Source: RH-AL1 sp964244495 (GTDB lineage: Bacteria; Pseudomonadota; Alphaproteobacteria; Rhizobiales; Beijerinckiaceae). Taken from it: 64,000 bases of DNA. Positions 60,441 through 64,000 of the stretch are shown here, in pieces. The stretch covers positions 124,001 to 188,000 of the forward strand of contig CAXTIU010000006.1 in assembly GCA_964244495.1 (NCBI GenBank). Reading direction: 5' to 3'. Every line of letters begins with the position of its first letter. Positions within the stretch are counted from its first letter, which is position 1. The notes beneath the pieces were generated by a model, which was given only the letters and a program-made list of their open reading frames with translations, made no database searches and was not told the origin of the DNA. Position numbers and translations under genes: made by a program.

Positions 60441-61199
60441 TCAGAGGCCCGCCTCCACCATCATCGTGTCGAGCGTGAACGAGCCGTCGGGCTCGAGCGC
60501 GAAGTGCGCCGCGACGTCCGCCGGCACCTCCCGTTGCAGGGCGCGGATGGCGCGCGCCTCCATCTCGGGCGTGGCCATGCGGGCGATCCAGGTGGCGAAG
60601 TCGAGGCGCAGCCGTCCCAGTTTCGGGGCGTCGGGGCGCAGGCCGGCGACGCGCATCGCCGCCTCCCACTCCCTCACGGAATAGTCGCGCCGGTGCGAGC
60701 GATCGCGCAACGTCTCGATCGCGTGCAGGAAAGCGTCGTGCGGGGCTTGGCCTGGCGACACGGTGTCGATGACGACCGCCAGGCCGCCGGGCTTCAAAAC
60801 CCGCCGCATGCCGGCGAGACCGGCGGCGAGGTCGGACCAATGGTGCGCGCTGTAGCGGGTGGCGACCACGTCGAAGCTCGCATCGGCGAAGGGCAGCCGC
60901 TCGGCCGGCCCCTGCTCCGTGCGGATGGTGTCGAGCCCGCGCGCCGCCGCCTCGCCGCGAACGGCGGCCAGCATCTCGCTCGACAGATCGTAGGCGACCA
61001 CGGCCGCGGCGAACGGCGCCGCCGTGAAGCTGACGTGACCGCCGCCGCAGCCGAGGTCGAGGACCCGTCCGCCGCGGCGCGCGGCGAGGATCGCGGCCAG
61101 GCGCCGGAGGTCGGACCCGGTCGCGTGATCGGCGCTCTCGACGTAGGCGCGGGCGCGGCGGCCGAACTGGCTGACGACGAGCGCTTCCTGGCTGGACAT
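60441..61199 (-). CDS. Class I SAM-dependent methyltransferase (UbiE/COQ5-like)
   Basis: 252 residues from ATG 61199; the frame continues upstream but the extra part is not protein-like. SAM site GGRVLDLGCGGGHVSFTAAP, acidic residue in VVAYDLSSEMLAAV, motif II ASFDVVATRYSAHHWSDLA, post-motif MRRVLKPGGLAVVIDT. C-terminal SFTLDTMMVEAGL is common in a subgroup of small-molecule methyltransferases of Proteobacteria. Substrate unknown. Same strand as mobB, 31 bases before it. Confidence 0.88.
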   Translation of the reverse strand: MSSQEALVVSQFGRRARAYVESADHATGSDLRRLAAILAARRGGRVLDLGCGGGHVSFTAAPFAAAVVAYDLSSEMLAAVRGEAAARGLDTIRTEQGPAERLPFADASFDVVATRYSAHHWSDLAAGLAGMRRVLKPGGLAVVIDTVSPGQAPHDAFLHAIETLRDRSHRRDYSVREWEAAMRVAGLRPDAPKLGRLRLDFATWIARMATPEMEARAIRALQREVPADVAAHFALEPDGSFTLDTMMVEAGL

Positions 61200-61513
61200 G
61201 ACGGCCTCCAAGGGTTCGTTCGGCACCCGCGTCCCGGCATCGGACCTGGCACCCGTCGTTCGGCATCGATCCGCCGGCCCACGATCGCCGTCTTGTAACG
61301 CACAATGGACATCACCGGAAAGGGCGCGAGCCGCCGGTCCGGACGCCGCATGGCCGACGGCGGGGTCGGAGGGGTCCGGAGGCCGGCGGTCGGGCACGGC
61401 CTTCCTCGTCCCCATTTACCTTGCGACAGACCACGTCTCGACAGACGGCGGCGCCACCGCTAAGCCGTTTTTCGGCCATCTCGTGGCTCAATTGCTCTCA
61501 GGAGGAGCTTGGC
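61200..61513. other. 314-base divergent intergenic region
   Basis: Lies between the methyltransferase (leftward) and the Met/Lys-rich gene (rightward). It must hold promoters for both. No clear -35/-10 pair, operator or RNA motif could be recognised by eye. A strong AGGAGGAG at 61500-61507 belongs to the gene at 61514. Confidence 0.4.
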
Positions 61514-61786
61514 ATGACTCGTCAGTTCAAATCGATCGCCCTCGCCGGCGCTCTCATGGTGATGGCGGCCCCGGCCTTCGCCCAGGCCGGCAACATGAAC
61601 CCGTTCGGGATCGACCTCGACCCGTTCCACATCTTCACGCCGGCTCCGCCGCCGCCCATGGCCAGCGGCGCGCCCCCCATGGGCGGAATGCACCGGATGC
61701 ATCACAGCCGCAGGATGATGATGCGCAAGAAGATGATGAAGAAGAAGATGATGGCGCCCAAGAAGAAGATGATGATGAAGAAGTAG
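61514..61786 (+). CDS. Small exported protein with Met/Lys-rich tail
   Basis: 90 residues from ATG 61514, with a strong GGAGGAG seven bases upstream. Signal peptide MTRQFKSIALAGALMVMAAP, cleaved after AFA, then a Pro/Gly/Met segment (GIDLDPFHIFTPAPPPPMAS) and a C-terminal block of ~30 residues made almost only of Met, Lys, Arg and His (MHRMHHSRRMMMRKKMMKKK and on). Met and His clusters bind Cu(I)/Ag(I) or are oxidised in some periplasmic proteins; Lys would bind anionic surfaces. The role here is unknown. Isolated gene with hairpin downstream, strong translation signal. Confidence 0.75.
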   Translation: MTRQFKSIALAGALMVMAAPAFAQAGNMNPFGIDLDPFHIFTPAPPPPMASGAPPMGGMHRMHHSRRMMMRKKMMKKKMMAPKKKMMMKK

Positions 61787-61822
61787 GACGGCGTCGGCCG
61801 CCTTTTCATCGCGACCCGTCGG

Positions 61823-61846
61823 TGCCCGCAGCCCCCGCCGCGGGCA
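61823..61846. terminator. Hairpin between convergent genes
   Basis: TGCCCGC (61823-61829) pairs perfectly with GCGGGCA (61840-61846) across a 10-base loop. It is 37 bases after the Met/Lys-rich gene and 51 bases from the stop of the convergent dehydrogenase. Likely shared terminator without a T run. Confidence 0.55.
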
Positions 61847-61896
61847 TCTTCGCGTCGGAAGCCGGCGACGCGGCATTCGAGGCCCCGCGACGGCGC

Positions 61897-62835
61897 TCAA
61901 TCCACGAGGTTGCGGGGCGTGCCGCCGACGAAGGCCTCGATGTTGTCGACCAACTGGTCCGACAGGATCCGCATGGCTTCCCGACTGGCCCAGGCGACGT
62001 GCGGCGTCACCAGCAGGTTGGGGATGGCGGGATCGAGCAGGACGTTGCCGTCGCGCGGCGGCTCCTCGCTCAGCACGTCGAAGCCGGCGCCGGCGATCAC
62101 GCCCGTCTTGAGGGCATGGGCCAGCGCCGCCTCGTCGACCAGGCCGCCGCGCGCGGTGTTGATGAGGACGGCCGAGCGCTTCATCGTCGCGAGCTCGGCG
62201 GCGCCGATCATGTTGCGCGTTTGCGAGGTGAGCGGCGCGTGCAGGGTGATGACGTCGCTCTCGCGCAGGATCGTGGCGAGGTCGACGAGGCCCTCCCGCG
62301 GGACCGCGTCGGTGGCGAGCACGCTCATGCCGAGCCCCACGGCGCGCTTGGCCACCGCGCGGCCGATGGCGCCGTGGCCGACGATGCCCATCGTCGCGCC
62401 GGCGATATCGTGGATGTCGTGGGGGAAGAAGCAGAACTGCCGCGCCTGCGCCCAGGCGCCACGGCGCACGTCGAGCACGTAGTCGACCAGCCGCCGCTTG
62501 AGCGCGAACATCAGCGCGATGACGTGCTCGGGCACCGTGTTGAAGGCGTAGTCGCGGATGTTGACGACCGCGACGCCGCGCGCCCTGGCGGCGGCCTTGT
62601 CGATGACGTCGGTCCCGGTCGCCGCCACCGCGATCAGCTTCAAGTCCGGCAGGTGCGCCAAGGCTTCGGCGGTGAGCCTGACCTTGTTGGTGATGCAGAC
62701 GCTCGCGCCCCTCAGCCGCTCCACGACTTGCTCGGGCGCGGTGACGTCGTACTCGACGTAGCTGTGGGCGAAGGCCGGCGCGCGGACGACCGCCCCGAGG
62801 GTCTCGCGATCCAGGAAGACGATGGCGTGCGGCAT
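61897..62835 (-). CDS. D-2-hydroxyacid dehydrogenase (glycerate/hydroxypyruvate type)
   Basis: 312 residues from ATG 62835. NAD-binding domain with TMGIVGHGAIGRAVAKRAVG, catalytic residues Arg in AVLINTARGGLVDEAALAHA, Glu in FDVLSEEPP and His in LLVTPHVAWASREAM. NYAFNTVPEHVIALMFALKR (here DYAFNT) is the dimerisation arm region. The pattern NTVPEHV and the absence of a C-terminal ACT domain suit glycerate dehydrogenase/hydroxypyruvate reductase. Divergent from an Lrp-type regulator with 162 bases between the starts, so it may be that regulator's target. Confidence 0.9.
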   Translation of the reverse strand: MPHAIVFLDRETLGAVVRAPAFAHSYVEYDVTAPEQVVERLRGASVCITNKVRLTAEALAHLPDLKLIAVAATGTDVIDKAAARARGVAVVNIRDYAFNTVPEHVIALMFALKRRLVDYVLDVRRGAWAQARQFCFFPHDIHDIAGATMGIVGHGAIGRAVAKRAVGLGMSVLATDAVPREGLVDLATILRESDVITLHAPLTSQTRNMIGAAELATMKRSAVLINTARGGLVDEAALAHALKTGVIAGAGFDVLSEEPPRDGNVLLDPAIPNLLVTPHVAWASREAMRILSDQLVDNIEAFVGGTPRNLVD

Positions 62836-62997
62836 GGGGGCGTTCCGATCGGGCTGGGGCGCGGGGGTCGCGAAGGTTTAGCGGCTCGCCGCATGCTTCG
62901 CCATCGTGCCGCATGGCCGAGGGAGGGGAAGGGCGAGGCGTTGACAAAGGCCGGGGAATTATTTTCTCGTGGCCGCGATCTTCGCGGGGACCCGACC

Positions 62998-63483
62998 ATG
63001 ACCGAGGCCAAGCCGCTCGACGCCAAGCCGCTCGACGCCATCGACAAGCGCATCCTCGCCATCGTGCAGGTCGACGCCTCGCTCGCGATCAACGAGATCG
63101 CGTATCGCGTGGGCCTGTCGCAGACCCCGTGCTGGAAGCGCCTGCAGCGCCTGGAGCAGACCGGCTACATCAAGCGCCGCGTCGCGATCCTCGACGGGGC
63201 CAAGCTCGGCCTGGGCGTCACCGTCTACGTGTCGATCGAGGTGGGCGAGCATTCCGCCGAGACCCAGGCGACCTTCGCGCGCGAGGTGTCGGCGATGCGG
63301 GAGGTGCTGGATTTCCACCGCATGGCCGGCGACGTCGACTACATGCTGCGCGTGGTGGTGCCCGATACCGCGAGCTTCGACGCCTTCTATAAGCGGCTGG
63401 TGGCGGTGGCGCCGCTGAAGAGCGTGAAGTCGCGTTTCGCGCTGGAAAGTTTGAAGGCGGAGACGGCGCTGCCGATCTACTGA
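62998..63483 (+). CDS. Lrp/AsnC family transcriptional regulator
   Basis: 161 residues from ATG 62998. N-terminal winged helix: LDAIDKRILAIVQVDASLAI, NEIAYRVGLSQTPCWKRLQR, LEQTGYIKRRVAILDGAKLG; C-terminal RAM ligand domain: VTVYVSIEVGEHSAETQATF, VLDFHRMAGDVDYMLRVVVP. The recognition helix is LSQTPCWKRLQRL. The start contains an exact 15-base tandem duplication encoding KPLDA twice. Probably responds to an amino acid and acts on the divergent dehydrogenase gene. It overlaps the convergent flavoprotein gene by seven bases. Confidence 0.93.
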   Translation: MTEAKPLDAKPLDAIDKRILAIVQVDASLAINEIAYRVGLSQTPCWKRLQRLEQTGYIKRRVAILDGAKLGLGVTVYVSIEVGEHSAETQATFAREVSAMREVLDFHRMAGDVDYMLRVVVPDTASFDAFYKRLVAVAPLKSVKSRFALESLKAETALPIY

Positions 63484-64000
63484 CGCGCGGGTCTCTCATC
63501 CATGGCCTCGGCGAGCCACGCGACGACGCCCCGCCCGGCGGCCGCGCCGGTGGCGAAGCAGGCCTGCAGCAGGTAGCCGCCGGTCGGCGCCTCCCAGTCC
63601 AGCATCTCGCCGGCCACGAACACGCCGGGTCGGGCCCGCAGCATCAAGGCGTCGTCGACCGCCTCGAAGCGCACGCCGCCGGCGCTCGAGATCGCCTCGC
63701 CGATCGGCATCGGCGCCGTGAGCCGCACCGGGACGGCGTTGATGAGCGCCGCGAGCGCGTGCTCGTCGAGCGAGGCCGGCGGCGGACCCTCCGCCTCCCG
63801 CAGCAGGCCGATCGCGACCGGGTCGAGGCCCAGCGCCTTGCGCAGCCCGTTGGCGAACGATTCCTTGCGCCGGCGCCGGCCGAGCCTGGCGACGAGCGCG
63901 TCGTGGGGGATGTCCGGCCGCAGCGCGACGCGCGGCGTCGCCGCGCCGTTGGCGGCGATCGCGTCGCGCAGCGCCGCCGCCAGGGCGTAGACCGCGCCGC
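63477..64000 (-). CDS. HI0933-like flavoprotein (NAD(P)/FAD-dependent oxidoreductase), C-terminal part
   Basis: Incomplete: its 5' end lies beyond the right edge. About 173 C-terminal residues are visible, open from the edge to the TAG at 63477-63479. Seen: DIPHDALVARLGRRRRKESF, LGLDPVAIGLLREAEG, PMPIGEAISSAGGVRFEAVD, ARPGVFVAGEMLDWEAPTGG and YLLQACFATG, the closing FAD-binding region of the HI0933/TIGR03862 group. Function of the group is uncertain. The last seven bases overlap the Lrp gene on the other strand. Confidence 0.9.
   Translation of the reverse strand, partial: GAVYALAAALRDAIAANGAATPRVALRPDIPHDALVARLGRRRRKESFANGLRKALGLDPVAIGLLREAEGPPPASLDEHALAALINAVPVRLTAPMPIGEAISSAGGVRFEAVDDALMLRARPGVFVAGEMLDWEAPTGGYLLQACFATGAAAGRGVVAWLAEAMDERPARQ

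Noticed and set aside
61198..62997. 600-codon extension in front of the Lrp-type regulator
   Set aside because: Crosses the Met/Lys-rich gene and the antisense dehydrogenase; the regulator has a normal start at 62998.
63001..63040. Tandem KPLDA duplication in the Lrp-type gene as a regulatory repeat
   Set aside because: Only two 15-base copies inside the coding sequence; most simply a small duplication in a flexible N terminus.

Overview
The window is a GC-rich bacterial chromosome segment from an alphaproteobacterium, most likely of the order Hyphomicrobiales (Rhizobiales). Evidence: a class I (archaeal-type) lysyl-tRNA synthetase, the rsfS-rlmH-envC-ctpA-deacetylase-rppH cluster, the sdhCDAB order, hemC divergent from tsaD-gpsA, and many small protein families typical of that group. 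Genus cannot be fixed from the sequence alone. No rRNA, tRNA or CRISPR array was found.

Layout. (a) 1-900: two small plus-strand genes of unknown function. (b) 895-17969, minus strand: one long tailed-phage structural operon, in transcription order terminase large subunit, portal, a block of small duplicated genes, prohead protease/scaffold, major capsid, head-tail connector and completion genes, tail terminator, major tail protein, two tail chaperone frames, tape measure, GTA-type TIM-barrel protein, DUF2460 and DUF2163. No integrase, lysis, replication or repressor gene accompanies it, so it looks like a defective, domesticated or gene-transfer-agent-like module. (c) 18210-34866: core genes for peptidoglycan (mtgA, uppP), isoprenoids (ispA, ispG), pyrimidine (pyrD), lysyl-tRNA (lysS), haem (hemCD), t6A tRNA modification (tsaD) and phospholipid (gpsA). 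(d) 34990-36977: a small phage-type regulatory island with an S24 repressor, divergent promoters and repeated operators. (e) 37102-39332: ergothioneine genes egtB-egtD; then an isolated glgP. (f) 42133-47912: the rsfS-to-rppH cluster. (g) 47930-54710: GDSL esterase, a lone LolD/YbbA-type ATPase, YggT, and an RND efflux permease plus adaptor. (h) 54912-58785: sdhCDAB with a VapD-like gene inserted between sdhA and sdhB, closed by a strong hairpin. (i) 58988-64000: a metallo-beta-lactamase-fold protein, mobB, a methyltransferase, a Met/Lys-rich secreted protein, a 2-hydroxyacid dehydrogenase, an Lrp-type regulator and the end of an HI0933-like flavoprotein.

The most unusual part is 12603-15282. 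The portal protein ends in a linker plus a 54-residue tip; the gene for a small partner protein follows; then a second, promoterless copy of the linker plus tip with its own partner lies behind it, separated from the first by an exact 40-base direct repeat. Behind these are an AT-richer immunity-like gene, a relic of another partner gene and a third intact partner. This has the architecture of displaced tip/partner cassettes known from polymorphic toxin systems (CdiA, Rhs), but attached to a phage portal. Two other notable items are a VapD-like ribonuclease homologue with its first catalytic Asp replaced by Gly inside the succinate dehydrogenase operon, and a repressor island whose promoters all place a GGTATnnATACC-type operator between or over the -35 and -10 boxes and appear to make leaderless transcripts.
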